A stretch of 64,000 nt of DNA from Tepiditoga spiralis (GTDB lineage: Bacteria > Thermotogota > Thermotogae > Petrotogales > Petrotogaceae). Location of the stretch: positions 700,501-764,500 of the forward strand of contig NZ_AP018712.1 in assembly GCF_014701195.1 (NCBI RefSeq), in the 5' to 3' direction. Positions 54,218 through 64,000 of the stretch are shown here, piece after piece. The translations under genes and the position numbers were made by a program. The notes beneath the pieces were generated by a model. The model was not told the origin of the DNA. It searched no databases and worked only from the letters and a program-made list of their open reading frames with translations. The first letter of the stretch is position 1; each line of letters begins with the position of its first letter.

Positions 54218-56617
54218 AAATATTAATTTATCTTCTTCAAAATCAACAATAATATTATCTCCTTCAACAAAATTGCCATTGATTATTTTAAAAGCTAAAG
54301 GTGTTTCCAATTCTTTCTCAATTACTCTTCTTAAAGGTCTTGCACCATATATTGGATTGTATCCTTTTTCAAGTAAATACTCAACGGCTTTTTCACTAAC
54401 TTCTAAATTCATTCCATTTTCTGATACTCTATTTTGTACATCTTTTAATTGAATTTTAATTATATTTTTTAAATTTTCTTTTGATAAAGGATGAAATACA
54501 ATAATTTCATCTAACCTGTTTATAAATTCTGGTTTGAAGAATTTTTCTACTGATTTCATCACTTCATTTTTCATATCTTTGTAATTCTCTTTAGCATCTT
54601 CAACAAACCCCAAAGCATGCCTTGACTTTATTATTTGTTCTGATCCTATATTAGAAGTTAATATTATTATTGTATTTCTAAAATCAACCTTATTTCCTTT
54701 ACCATCAGTTAAAATACCATCATCCAAAACTTGAAGTAATATATTATAAACATCAGGATGAGCTTTTTCTATTTCATCAAATAGTATAACTGAATATGGC
54801 TTTCTCCTTACAGCCTCCGTCAGTTGACCACCTTGATCATAACCAACGTATCCTGGAGGTGAACCTATTAATCTTGAAACACTAAATTTTTCCATATATT
54901 CACTCATATCTAATCTTATTAATGCTTCTTCAGTATTAAAAAGGATTTCAGCAATTGTTTTAGCAATCTCAGTTTTTCCAACTCCAGTAGGACCTAAAAA
55001 TAAAAATGAACCATTTGGCCTTTTTGGATTTTTAAAACCTGCTCTTGATTTTCTTATTGTTTGAGCAATTAGTTCAACTGCTTCTTCCTGACCTATTACT
55101 CTTTTATGAATTTCACTTTCAAGATTTATTAATTTTTTTCTTTCATCACTCAATATCTTAGTAACGGGTATTCCAGTCCATTTTTCTATTATTTGTGCAA
55201 TTATTTCTTCATTTACAATGTTAGATATTTCTGAATTTTCTCTCTTTTTTTCTTTTTCTATATTCTTTTCTAAGTCCAATAATTCTATCTTTACCTTAGC
55301 AGCTTCTTCATATTTACCATTTAGTGTTAGATCATTAATTTTTTCTTCTAATTTTGATTTATTATCTAACATTTGATCTAAACTTGCACTTGATTCACTA
55401 TATGCTAACTTTACCTTGGCACATGCTTCATCTATCAAATCTATCGATTTATCTGGTAAAAATCTGTCATTTAAATATCTTGAAGAAAGTTTAACAGCTG
55501 CATTTATTGCTTCTTGAGTTATTTCTACTCCATGATGTTTTTCATAACTTTCTTTTAATCCATTTAAAATTTGTATTGCTTCTTCTTCTGATGGTTCTTC
55601 AATAGTTACAGGCTGAAATCTTCTTGCAAGGGCTTTATCTTTTTCTATATACTTTCTATACTCTTCCATAGTTGTAGCTCCAATTACTTTTATTTCCCCT
55701 CTTGCAAGAGCTGGCTTTAAGATATTAGCTGCATCCATTGAACCTCCTTCAACAGCACCAGAACCTATTATAGTATGAAGTTCATCTATAAATAATATTA
55801 CTTCATTTTGTTTTTTCATAACTTCATCTATAACATTTTTTAATCTTTCTTCAAATTCACCTCTAAACTTAGAACCAGCAATTAATCTTGCTAGGTCTAA
55901 TTGAAGAATAGTTTTATTTTTTAAAAATTTTGGTGCAAATCCTTTAACAATATTTTGAGCTAATCCTTCAACTATAGCTGTTTTACCTACTCCAGGATCT
56001 CCTATTAATACCGGATTATTTTTTGCTTTTCTTGATAAAATTTCTATCATTCTATAAATTTCATCGTCTCTTCCTATAACAGGCATGAGTTTACCAGCTT
56101 TTGCCCTTTGATTTAAGTTTACTGTATATTTTTTTAATGGATCATCTTCACTTTCATTCATTTCTTCATCTTCACCATTTTCAATATACTTTTTTATAAC
56201 TTCTTCTATTTTTTCTTTATCTGTTGACTCATTTAATATTTTAGCAGAATAAGAATTCCCTTCCATTAATATTGCCATTAACAGCACCAAAAGTGTAACT
56301 TTTTTTAATCCAAGTTTATTTGATTCTATCTTTGCAGTATTAAAAACGCCTGCTACTTCATTTGATAAATAAATTTGATTTGAATTACTTGAATACATTC
56401 CATTTTGACTATGAATATAATTTTTTAATTGATTTTCAACATGATATATATTGTTTTTGTAAAAAACATCAGCTATTTTTGGTTCTTTCGTTTCTATTAT
56501 TGCAAGTGCCAAATGATCTGGAGTAACAACATTATTTGTGTTTCCCTGAGCTAATAAATTAGCTTCTTGTATTGCTGATAGTGCTTTTTCTGAAAAATCT
56601 TCTGGGTTAAATCTCAT
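54197..56617 (-). CDS. clpC: Clp ATPase ClpC-type (Hsp100)
   Basis: 806 residues from ATG 56617 (GGAGG 6 bases upstream). The N-domain has two Clp repeats ([20 protein letters not shown]..). NBD1 has [18 protein letters not shown] and [22 protein letters not shown]2 has [20 protein letters not shown] and [14 protein letters not shown], with the [15 protein letters not shown] loop and [12 protein letters not shown] at the end. The middle domain is short (about 410-465, [22 protein letters not shown]-like), which fits ClpC rather than ClpB. It unfolds proteins for ClpP or disaggregates them. I could not identify a CtsR or HrcA operator upstream. Confidence 0.92.
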   Translation of the reverse strand: MRFNPEDFSEKALSAIQEANLLAQGNTNNVVTPDHLALAIIETKEPKIADVFYKNNIYHVENQLKNYIHSQNGMYSSNSNQIYLSNEVAGVFNTAKIESNKLGLKKVTLLVLLMAILMEGNSYSAKILNESTDKEKIEEVIKKYIENGEDEEMNESEDDPLKKYTVNLNQRAKAGKLMPVIGRDDEIYRMIEILSRKAKNNPVLIGDPGVGKTAIVEGLAQNIVKGFAPKFLKNKTILQLDLARLIAGSKFRGEFEERLKNVIDEVMKKQNEVILFIDELHTIIGSGAVEGGSMDAANILKPALARGEIKVIGATTMEEYRKYIEKDKALARRFQPVTIEEPSEEEAIQILNGLKESYEKHHGVEITQEAINAAVKLSSRYLNDRFLPDKSIDLIDEACAKVKLAYSESSASLDQMLDNKSKLEEKINDLTLNGKYEEAAKVKIELLDLEKNIEKEKKRENSEISNIVNEEIIAQIIEKWTGIPVTKILSDERKKLINLESEIHKRVIGQEEAVELIAQTIRKSRAGFKNPKRPNGSFLFLGPTGVGKTEIAKTIAEILFNTEEALIRLDMSEYMEKFSVSRLIGSPPGYVGYDQGGQLTEAVRRKPYSVILFDEIEKAHPDVYNILLQVLDDGILTDGKGNKVDFRNTIIILTSNIGSEQIIKSRHALGFVEDAKENYKDMKNEVMKSVEKFFKPEFINRLDEIIVFHPLSKENLKNIIKIQLKDVQNRVSENGMNLEVSEKAVEYLLEKGYNPIYGARPLRRVIEKELETPLAFKIINGNFVEGDNIIVDFEEDKLIFKKQVQS

Positions 56618-56840
56618 ATCAATTCCTCCTTTCCATAACATATTTCATTTTCAATCTTATTATATCATTTACTTTTATTATTTCGGTTAAGCAATCGTAA
56701 CAATATTCTGATAATTAATGAGTAAAAAATTTAATTTTTTATATTTTGAATTTTTTTGAAAGAATTATGATTTTTTACATTAATTAAAAACAAATAGATT
56801 TAATTGTTTTTTTAATAAGATAAAAAAACTATGAAATTTT

Positions 56841-56868
56841 TTTCAAAGTGATATAATATACTTTGAAA
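56841..56868 (+). promoter_or_regulatory. -10 box inside a 9-bp inverted repeat, riboswitch operon promoter
   Basis: TTTCAAAGT (56841-56849) and ACTTTGAAA (56860-56868) flank the TATAAT at 56852-56857. It looks like a repressor operator over the promoter that drives the cobalamin-riboswitch leader. Confidence 0.55.
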
Positions 56869-56874
56869 AGTAAA

Positions 56875-57040
56875 TAACCCACGGAATTGTTGGTTTTTTT
56901 ATTAAAAGGGAAAATGGTGAAACTCCATTACGGCCCCGCCACCGTAACCGAGAACGAACACTACAAAATGCCACTGATAAAATCGGGAAGGCGTAGTTAT
57001 TAGAATGATCCGGAAGTCGGGAGACCTGCCTTCAATTCTA
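56875..57040 (+). ncRNA. Cobalamin (B12) riboswitch
   Basis: The aptamer core is plain: GGGAAAATGGTGAAACTCC, ACGGCCCCGCCACCGTAA, TGCCACTGATAAAATCGGGAAGG and the B12 box region GGAAGTCGGGAGACCTGCC. A terminator hairpin follows at 57046-57080, then the first gene at 57102, so B12 binding probably stops transcription of the operon. Confidence 0.93.
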
Positions 57041-57045
57041 AGATA

Positions 57046-57080
57046 TTCTCACTCTCGCGGGAGAGGTGAGAAGGGTTTTT
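57046..57080 (+). terminator. Riboswitch expression-platform terminator
   Basis: TTCTCACTCTC-GCGG-GAGAGGTGAGAA followed by GGGTTTTT. It ends 22 bases before the sucC-like start. Confidence 0.8.
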
Positions 57081-57101
57081 ATATAAAAAAGGAGGTTATT
57101 T

Positions 57102-58109
57102 ATGAAAATTCATGAATTTGTTGGAAAGGAAATCCTTTCTAAAAATGGTATTAAAGTTCCAAAATCTTTTTTAACAAGAGAAAAAGAAGTACAGTGCAAT
57201 ATTTTACCTTGTGTTTTAAAATCACAAGTACTAGTTGGTGGAAGAATGAAAGCGGGTGGAATTTTATTTTCAGATGAATGTAATGATTTTAAGAAAAAAC
57301 TAAGTTTACTTTTAGAAAAAAAGATAAAAGGAGAAAAGCCTTACGGAGTTTTAATTGAAGAAAAAAAAGAAATAAAAAAAGAATATTATTTATCCTTAAT
57401 TTTAGATAGAACACAAAAGGACATAATAATAGGATTTTCTAAAGATGGCGGAATAGACATAGAAGATTCAGAGAGTTTAATAACCGGAAATTTTGAAAGC
57501 ATTATAGATAAGCTTCCAGTTAAAATAAAAAATATTTTACCAAAGTTAAGAAAAATTTTCAGAGAAAAAGATTTAACCTTATTAGAAATAAATCCACTTG
57601 CAGAGTTAAAAGATGGAAGTATTTGTGCTCTTGATGCTGTTTTTCATTTAGATGACAATGCAATTTATAGGCAAAAGTGGGCACAAGAATTTGAAGAAGA
57701 AACTCAATATCCATTTCATTATGTAAAATTAAATGGAGATACAGGAATAATAGGATGCGGTGCAGGAATAGTTATGGCAACTATGGATACTGTTAAGATG
57801 TACGGTGGAACTCCTGCAAACTTTTTAGATTTAGGTGGAGGAGCAAATGAAGAAAATACAATAATGGCTCTTGAACTATTAAAAAACGAAGGTATTAAAA
57901 AAATAGTAATGAATATTTTTGGCGGAATAACAGAATGTGATGTAATAGCTAATGCTATAGTTAACTTTACTAAAAAAAACAAAGATATAAAGCTATTTAT
58001 AAGATTAACAGGAACGAATGAGAAAAAAGCAAAAAAAATATTAATAGAAAATAATATACCATTTTATGAAGATATGTATAGTATGATAAAAGAAGGTGAA
58101 AGAGTATGA
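57102..58109 (+). CDS. Succinyl-CoA synthetase beta-subunit-like protein (ADP-forming)
   Basis: 335 residues, against about 385-390 for typical SucC. The ATP-grasp domain opens MKIHEFVGKEILSKNGI and has LKSQVLVGGRMKAGGI, LLEINPLAELKDG and LDAVF; the ligase domain has FLDLGGGANEENTIMALELL and MNIFGGITECDVIANAIV. The missing 50 residues are spread through the ATP-grasp part. It pairs with the next gene (4-base overlap). The substrate may be succinyl-CoA or another acyl-CoA. Expression is under a cobalamin riboswitch, unusual for this enzyme. Confidence 0.87.
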   Translation: MKIHEFVGKEILSKNGIKVPKSFLTREKEVQCNILPCVLKSQVLVGGRMKAGGILFSDECNDFKKKLSLLLEKKIKGEKPYGVLIEEKKEIKKEYYLSLILDRTQKDIIIGFSKDGGIDIEDSESLITGNFESIIDKLPVKIKNILPKLRKIFREKDLTLLEINPLAELKDGSICALDAVFHLDDNAIYRQKWAQEFEEETQYPFHYVKLNGDTGIIGCGAGIVMATMDTVKMYGGTPANFLDLGGGANEENTIMALELLKNEGIKKIVMNIFGGITECDVIANAIVNFTKKNKDIKLFIRLTGTNEKKAKKILIENNIPFYEDMYSMIKEGERV

Positions 58110-58942
58110 TTACAGGAAACGAAAAGGTTTGTGTACAAGGAATAACAGGAAAATCAGGAAGTTTTCATACAAAAAAAATGAAAGAATATGGAACAAATAT
58201 AGTTTGTGGAACATCTAAAAATACTAATATAAATTTTGTTCATAATGTACCTGTAGTTAATTCTGTAAAGAAAGCTGTTGAAATCTATCATGCTGATACA
58301 AGCATAATATTTGTACCTGCTAAATTTGCAAGAGAAGCTATTTTAGATGCAATAAATAATGGAATTAAAAAGATTATTATAATTACAGAACATATCCCTC
58401 AACATGATATGCTTGAAGTATATAAGTATGCAAAAGCAAAGAACATAATTATAATAGGACCAAACTGTCCAGGAATGATATTAACAAATATATCTAAAAT
58501 AGGAATAATGCCAGAAAGGGCATTCAAAGCTGGTGATACTGCTATCATATCAAGAAGTGGAACATTAATGTATGAGGTTTCAAATTATATTTCTATGTAT
58601 TCAACAGGAGTTAAAGTTGCTATTGGCTTGGGTGGTGATCCAATAATTGGAACATCTATTGCTGAAGCTTTTGATTATATTATAGATAATAACATAAAAA
58701 AAGTAATAATAATAGGTGAAGTTGGAGGAAATGATGAAATAACAGGAATAGAATATGCTTTAAATAAACAATATAATGGAAAAATAAAAGTATTTTTTGC
58801 CGGAAGAACTGCACCAAAAGGAAAACGTATGGGACATGCAGGTGCAATAATAGAAGGTTTTGAAGGTAGTATTGAATATAAAGAAGAAAAATTATTTCAA
58901 ATGGGAATTCCTGTTTCAAAATCTATACCCGAGTTAGTATAA
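58106..58942 (+). CDS. Succinyl-CoA synthetase alpha-subunit-like protein
   Basis: 278 residues. The CoA-binding domain has VQGITGKSGSFHTKKM and FVPAKFAREAILDA; the ligase domain has IGPNCPGMILTN, IISRSGTLMYEVSNY, IGLGGDPIIGTS, and the phospho-His loop RMGHAGAIIEG. All catalytic landmarks of SucD are present. The start overlaps the beta-subunit gene by 4 bases. It ends just before a hairpin that separates it from the transporter gene. Confidence 0.92.
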   Translation: MITGNEKVCVQGITGKSGSFHTKKMKEYGTNIVCGTSKNTNINFVHNVPVVNSVKKAVEIYHADTSIIFVPAKFAREAILDAINNGIKKIIIITEHIPQHDMLEVYKYAKAKNIIIIGPNCPGMILTNISKIGIMPERAFKAGDTAIISRSGTLMYEVSNYISMYSTGVKVAIGLGGDPIIGTSIAEAFDYIIDNNIKKVIIIGEVGGNDEITGIEYALNKQYNGKIKVFFAGRTAPKGKRMGHAGAIIEGFEGSIEYKEEKLFQMGIPVSKSIPELV

Positions 58943-58944
58943 AT

Positions 58945-58978
58945 TAATAAAAAGGGGAATAATTCCCCTTTTTATTAA
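58945..58978 (+). terminator. Hairpin between the sucD-like and transporter genes
   Basis: AATAAAAAGGGGAATAATTCCCCTTTTTATT. Only about 12 bases separate it from the next ribosome site, leaving no room for a promoter, so it is either a partial terminator or a processing/stability element. Confidence 0.75.
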
Positions 58979-59003
58979 AATTTTTTTATGGAGGTAGATA
59001 AAA

Positions 59004-60143
59004 ATTTTATTTTTAAATCCATTTTTTTTACTATTTTTATCAATTTTAACTGGATTAATACTTGGAAAAATCACAAAACTTGGAACTTCTGGTGTTTTAT
59101 TTAGTGGATTTTTTATTGGGTGGTTAACAACAACTATAATAGAAAAAAACACTGATTTATTTAATAAAATAAATACAAATGGTCTAATTTCAAAAAACTT
59201 TTTTTCTTTTTCTTTGATACTATTCATATCATCAGTAGGATTACTTGCATCAAAAGACATAATACATGTAATAAAAAAATATGGTTTAAAATTTATATTT
59301 TTAGGATTCTTAATAACTTCCTCTGGAATGTTTTTCACCACTATATTAAAAAAATTATTTAATGCAAACAAATATATTTTTAGTGGTATTTTTACTGGTG
59401 CTTTAACAAGTTCACCAGGTTTTGCTTCTGCACTTGAAACTTCTAAATTTCATGAAACACAAGTAGGATATGGTTATGCCCTTGGATATATACCAGGAGT
59501 TCTAGTAGTAGTTTTATCAATGTATTTACTACCAAAAATATTTAAAATAAACATTGAAAAAGAACTACAAAATTTAAAAAATGATGTTAAAGAAACTCAA
59601 TACAATGAAAAAAACTTTGATTTTATAGCTTTTTCATTAATTATTATAATTGGAATTATTATAGGGAAAATAAAATTTAATTTTGGAGTTGTCAAATTTA
59701 GTTTTGGAATAACGGGAGGAGTTTTAATGAGTTCTTTATTCTTTGGAAATTTAAAACAATTTTTAGGAATGAACTTCAATATGAATACATATATCTTAAA
59801 AAATATAAAAGAATTAGGACTCTTAATTTTTTTAAGTTCCGTTGGATTAAGATATGGCTATACTTCTATAAATTCTTTAAATTCAAAAGGCATATTATAT
59901 ATAATCTCTGCTTTTATAATAGGTTTTTTATCACTATTAATAGGATTTTTATTTGGCAGATATGTATTTAAAATGAATTGGATCATGCTTTCTGGCGCCC
60001 TTTGCGGAGGAATGACCAGTACTCCTGGTCTTGGTGCTGCAATAGACTCAACAAAAAGTGATGATGTAACTGCAGGATATGGAGCAACTTATCCTTTTGC
60101 TTTAATTGGAATGGTTATTTTCGTCATTCTTTTAAATAATTAA
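59004..60143 (+). CDS. AspT/YidE-type transporter (two Asp-Al_Ex domains), non-ATG start
   Basis: About 379 residues with ten or so membrane spans in two homologous halves: FTGALTSSPGFASALETSKF in the first and SGALCGGMTSTPGLGAAIDS in the second are the signature of aspartate:alanine-exchanger-like carriers, here without the TrkA_C domains. A perfect GGAGGT lies at 58990-58995, a stop at 58995-58997, and no ATG, GTG or TTG occurs in frame until 59214, deep inside the first domain. The start must be ATT 59004 (9 bases from GGAGG) or ATA 58998 (3 bases). Operon position suggests a dicarboxylate, perhaps succinate, as substrate; this is inference. Confidence 0.83.
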   Translation: MLFLNPFFLLFLSILTGLILGKITKLGTSGVLFSGFFIGWLTTTIIEKNTDLFNKINTNGLISKNFFSFSLILFISSVGLLASKDIIHVIKKYGLKFIFLGFLITSSGMFFTTILKKLFNANKYIFSGIFTGALTSSPGFASALETSKFHETQVGYGYALGYIPGVLVVVLSMYLLPKIFKINIEKELQNLKNDVKETQYNEKNFDFIAFSLIIIIGIIIGKIKFNFGVVKFSFGITGGVLMSSLFFGNLKQFLGMNFNMNTYILKNIKELGLLIFLSSVGLRYGYTSINSLNSKGILYIISAFIIGFLSLLIGFLFGRYVFKMNWIMLSGALCGGMTSTPGLGAAIDSTKSDDVTAGYGATYPFALIGMVIFVILLNN

Positions 60144-60145
60144 TT

Positions 60146-60182
60146 CAAAAAAGTTGTAGAGAAATCTCTACAACTTTTTTTA
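60146..60182. terminator. Bidirectional terminator
   Basis: AAAAAAGTTGTAGAGA / TCTCTACAACTTTTTT around a 2-3-base loop, between the transporter and the convergent lipoprotein gene. Confidence 0.88.
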
Positions 60183-61271
60183 TTTTATAAATGATATATA
60201 CTTTTGATATATTAATTCTAAAAATGTGCTTGCATACAAAAATGAACCTCTTACAGTCATTAAATCCCAATCAGAAAAGTATGTTTCTTCATTTCTATTG
60301 TTCCCAAAATACCAATAAGAAAGTAAATCAAAATTTCTTTCCCCTTTTGAATCATCTCCTATATCTTGATTAGAATCTGATAAATATAGAAAATCTGCAT
60401 CTATAAGTGTATGAGTTAATCCAAAAGAAACAGCATATATATTATCATTTATTACTTCTGCTCTAAAAGAGCCTGGAAACAATCTTGATTCTTGAATCGA
60501 GGTTGCAAGTAAAAGTTCAACTGGTACATCCTTTATAATGACTTTTTCTTTATAAAAAGTAGAAGTAGTAGATTGTTTTCTATTTAATGTTAAATTTGTA
60601 TTTGTATAAGCATTTGCACAGTCTACAAGATACGTTGCATACTCTTTTAATTCTGTATCACTTAAAGATTTTGTTGGAAAATATTCTTTAAACCATTCCC
60701 CAAATAAATAAACACTATCTGAACCATAATAATACTTTAAAAGATCATAAACTCTATTTATTAATTCAGTTCTTTTATCATAAGCTGTTGTTAATTCAGG
60801 ATTCAAATAATTAAATGATGAATTATACTTTGAAGGCATTGAAGGTACTTTTTCATTAAAAGTACCAATAAACCAATTTGTACTTGTTGTATTATTTACG
60901 TCTGTTTGAAAACGAGTTATTATGGACTTTATATAAGTAATTATTCTTTCATCATAGTGCTTGTCCGTTCCATCGAACGGTACTCTTGTTTTTATATCAT
61001 TTAATGTATACTCTCCAACTAAATACTTATAAAATGCTAAGACATTGTCATCATATTTATAATTAGCATCATCAGCATAACTTTTAAGTTTATCAAAATC
61101 ATAACCAGCACCTTTATTGTATGCTGTATAAATATATCTTATAAAGTTATCTCTTTGATTTACGGTTAAATCAGAAAAGTTAGTATCATCTGGAAGTTTT
61201 ATATCAATTTTTATACACGAACTCAGCCCTAACATTACAAAAATTAAAATTAAATATATCATCTTTTTCAT
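60180..61271 (-). CDS. Lipoprotein of unknown function, possibly lytic-transglycosylase-like
   Basis: 363 residues. Lipobox GLSSCIK (Cys about 19). The C-terminal third reads DVPVELLLATSIQESRLFPGSFRAEV then VSFGLTHTLIDADF, which resembles the Glu-Ser pair and following Gly-Leu-x-Gln block of lytic transglycosylases, though the second motif is weak (GLTHT). No other domain is recognised. It starts immediately after the macro-domain gene stop and closes the operon that begins at 63727. Confidence 0.75.
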   Translation of the reverse strand: MKKMIYLILIFVMLGLSSCIKIDIKLPDDTNFSDLTVNQRDNFIRYIYTAYNKGAGYDFDKLKSYADDANYKYDDNVLAFYKYLVGEYTLNDIKTRVPFDGTDKHYDERIITYIKSIITRFQTDVNNTTSTNWFIGTFNEKVPSMPSKYNSSFNYLNPELTTAYDKRTELINRVYDLLKYYYGSDSVYLFGEWFKEYFPTKSLSDTELKEYATYLVDCANAYTNTNLTLNRKQSTTSTFYKEKVIIKDVPVELLLATSIQESRLFPGSFRAEVINDNIYAVSFGLTHTLIDADFLYLSDSNQDIGDDSKGERNFDLLSYWYFGNNRNEETYFSDWDLMTVRGSFLYASTFLELIYQKYISFIK

Positions 61272-63067
<1,796 letters not shown>

Positions 63068-63068
<1 letters not shown>

Positions 63069-63727
63069 TATTTTTTATCTCCATCCAATATTTTCCAATT
63101 TCTTTTTAAAGCCATTTTTTTTAACTTTTTATCGGGTCCAACACAAACTGGATACTTAACCTTTTCAAGTAATGGCATGTCAGTTATAGAATCAGAATAA
63201 AAATAAGCATTTTTTAAAGTATATCCATTTTTCTTACAATAATTTTCTGCAAGAGTAACTTTGTTTTCTTCATAACAATAAACTCCTAAATTACCTGTAA
63301 AAATGTCATCTTTAAATTCAAGTTCAGTACATATTAAATCATCAAATCCTAAATTATCTTTAATTGGTTGACATAAATTTCTTGGAGAAGCAGATATTAT
63401 AACTAAGTTTCCATTATTTTTCTTATGAAATTCTATTTCATCAAGCATACTTTGCCTTATATAAGATTTTACCAATTTTTGATAAGTTTCTTCAGCAAAA
63501 TCAAATATTTCTTTTCTATTCATTCCTTTATATTTTTTTGAAACTTTCCTTGTTATTTTTTCCATATTTATCAAACCTAACTTATATAAAAAAGGATATG
63601 GAACTAATTTTAAAATTTCCCATCTATTTATATAACCTTCATTGTAAAAATTTTTAAAATAAAGTCTTCCAGCATATGTTGTTAAAATAGTATGATCCAT
63701 GTCAAAAAACGCCACATAATCTTTCAT
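63068..63727 (-). CDS. HAD-IB family phosphatase (SerB-like)
   Basis: 219 residues. HAD motif I AFFDMDHTIL, motif II VIISASPRNL, and motif III/IV around KVTLAENYCKKNG and YSDSITDMPLLEKV. The cap insertion (RWEILKLVPYPFLYKLGLINME..) is typical of the HAD-IB subfamily (phosphoserine phosphatase, lysophosphatidate-type phosphatases). It is the first gene of the five-gene overlapping operon down to 60180. Substrate not determined; the adjacent PLC-like gene hints at phospholipid turnover. Confidence 0.9.
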
Positions 63728-63885
63728 ATATCACCTCAAAAAATATTATATATAATCATTTCTTTTTTTATTAAATTATACCATATTAAATTATTTTTTT
63801 ATTTTACAATTTTATTCTTCTTTACTATAAAACTTAATCTTTATGGTAAAATAATTATAGTATCCTAAAACTAAGGAGAGTTATA

Positions 63886-64000
63886 ATGAACAACACTTGT
63901 AAGATTTGTGGAAATAAAACAGAAGAATTTTATGATGAGCAAATGAAATCATATTACTATTACTGTTCAAACTGTGAATTTATTTCAAAAGCTGAAGAAT
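63886..64000 (+). CDS. Zinc-binding N-terminus of a probable methyltransferase (partial)
   Basis: Only 38 codons are in the window; the gene runs off the right edge. It opens MNNTCKICGNKTEEFYDEQM and continues to YYYCSNCEFISK, a CxxC...CxxC zinc knuckle like the one preceding class I SAM-dependent methyltransferase domains. AAGGAG lies 7-8 bases before the ATG. The methyltransferase assignment is inference from the knuckle alone. Confidence 0.6.
   Translation, partial: MNNTCKICGNKTEEFYDEQMKSYYYYCSNCEFISKAEE

Noticed and set aside
54197-56617. Assignment of the Hsp100 gene as clpB
   Set aside because: The middle domain is only about 55 residues with a UVR-like motif, whereas ClpB has a long coiled-coil middle domain; ClpC fits better.

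Overview
The window is low-G+C bacterial DNA. The gene set suggests a fermentative bacterium of the Thermotogota (Petrotogales-like): a MalEFG transporter whose MalG has a very large extra domain, FabK-type fatty-acid synthesis, SufCBDSU iron-sulfur assembly, PD-(D/E)XK/Rpn accessory nucleases, a ComB-like phosphatase, many lipoproteins, and an oxaloacetate-decarboxylase/pyruvate-carboxylase-B type carboxyltransferase at the left edge. This placement is inferred from gene content; there is no rRNA to confirm it.

Left third (1-21.5 kb): a partial carboxyltransferase gene, a 28-residue membrane peptide gene, an NhaC antiporter, a three-gene ABC-2 exporter (EvrBCA type), deoD, a GH13 glucan enzyme coupled to a comB-like gene, a LytS/LytR two-component pair preceded by a 94-residue protein, then malEFG, murB, a glycosyltransferase, upp and murJ. 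The GH13 gene and malE share the same AAAACGTTTT operator-like palindrome just upstream, so they look like one maltodextrin regulon.

Middle (21.5-31.4 kb): the accessory part. It holds a DUF1703-type AAA/PD-(D/E)XK protein, a G+C-rich palindromic repeat cluster, a nest of IS256-family elements (one intact copy inserted in an older copy with an 8-bp target duplication, plus a third decayed copy), and a 1254-residue lipoprotein with two FGE-like domains lacking the catalytic cysteines, three Ig-like repeats and about nine PQQ-propeller repeats encoded by partly identical 120-bp tandem DNA.

Right half (31.4-64 kb): manC/manA (divergent), tRNA-Gly and tRNA-Gln, rpoD, a secreted protein, the suf operon ending in a CoA-binding gene with an in-frame TGA at its conserved Trp codon, an Rpn-type nuclease with a variable GIEQ repeat, an APC permease, a fab operon (fabF-degV-fabZ-fabH-like-fabK-fabD) in which the FabH-like protein has Phe in place of the catalytic Cys, lipoproteins, an OsmC protein, a frameshifted FGE/Ig-like lipoprotein gene, clpC, and a cobalamin-riboswitch operon for succinyl-CoA-synthetase-like subunits and an AspT-type transporter. 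It ends with a tightly packed operon (HAD phosphatase, PLC-like protein, tdk, macro domain, lipoprotein) and the start of a probable methyltransferase gene.

The most interesting items are the B12-riboswitch SucCD/transporter operon, the Cys-less FabH, genes that seem to require AUU/AUA start codons, the TGA-for-Trp gene, the IS256 copy that appears to have used a surrogate end, and the coiled-coil MalG.
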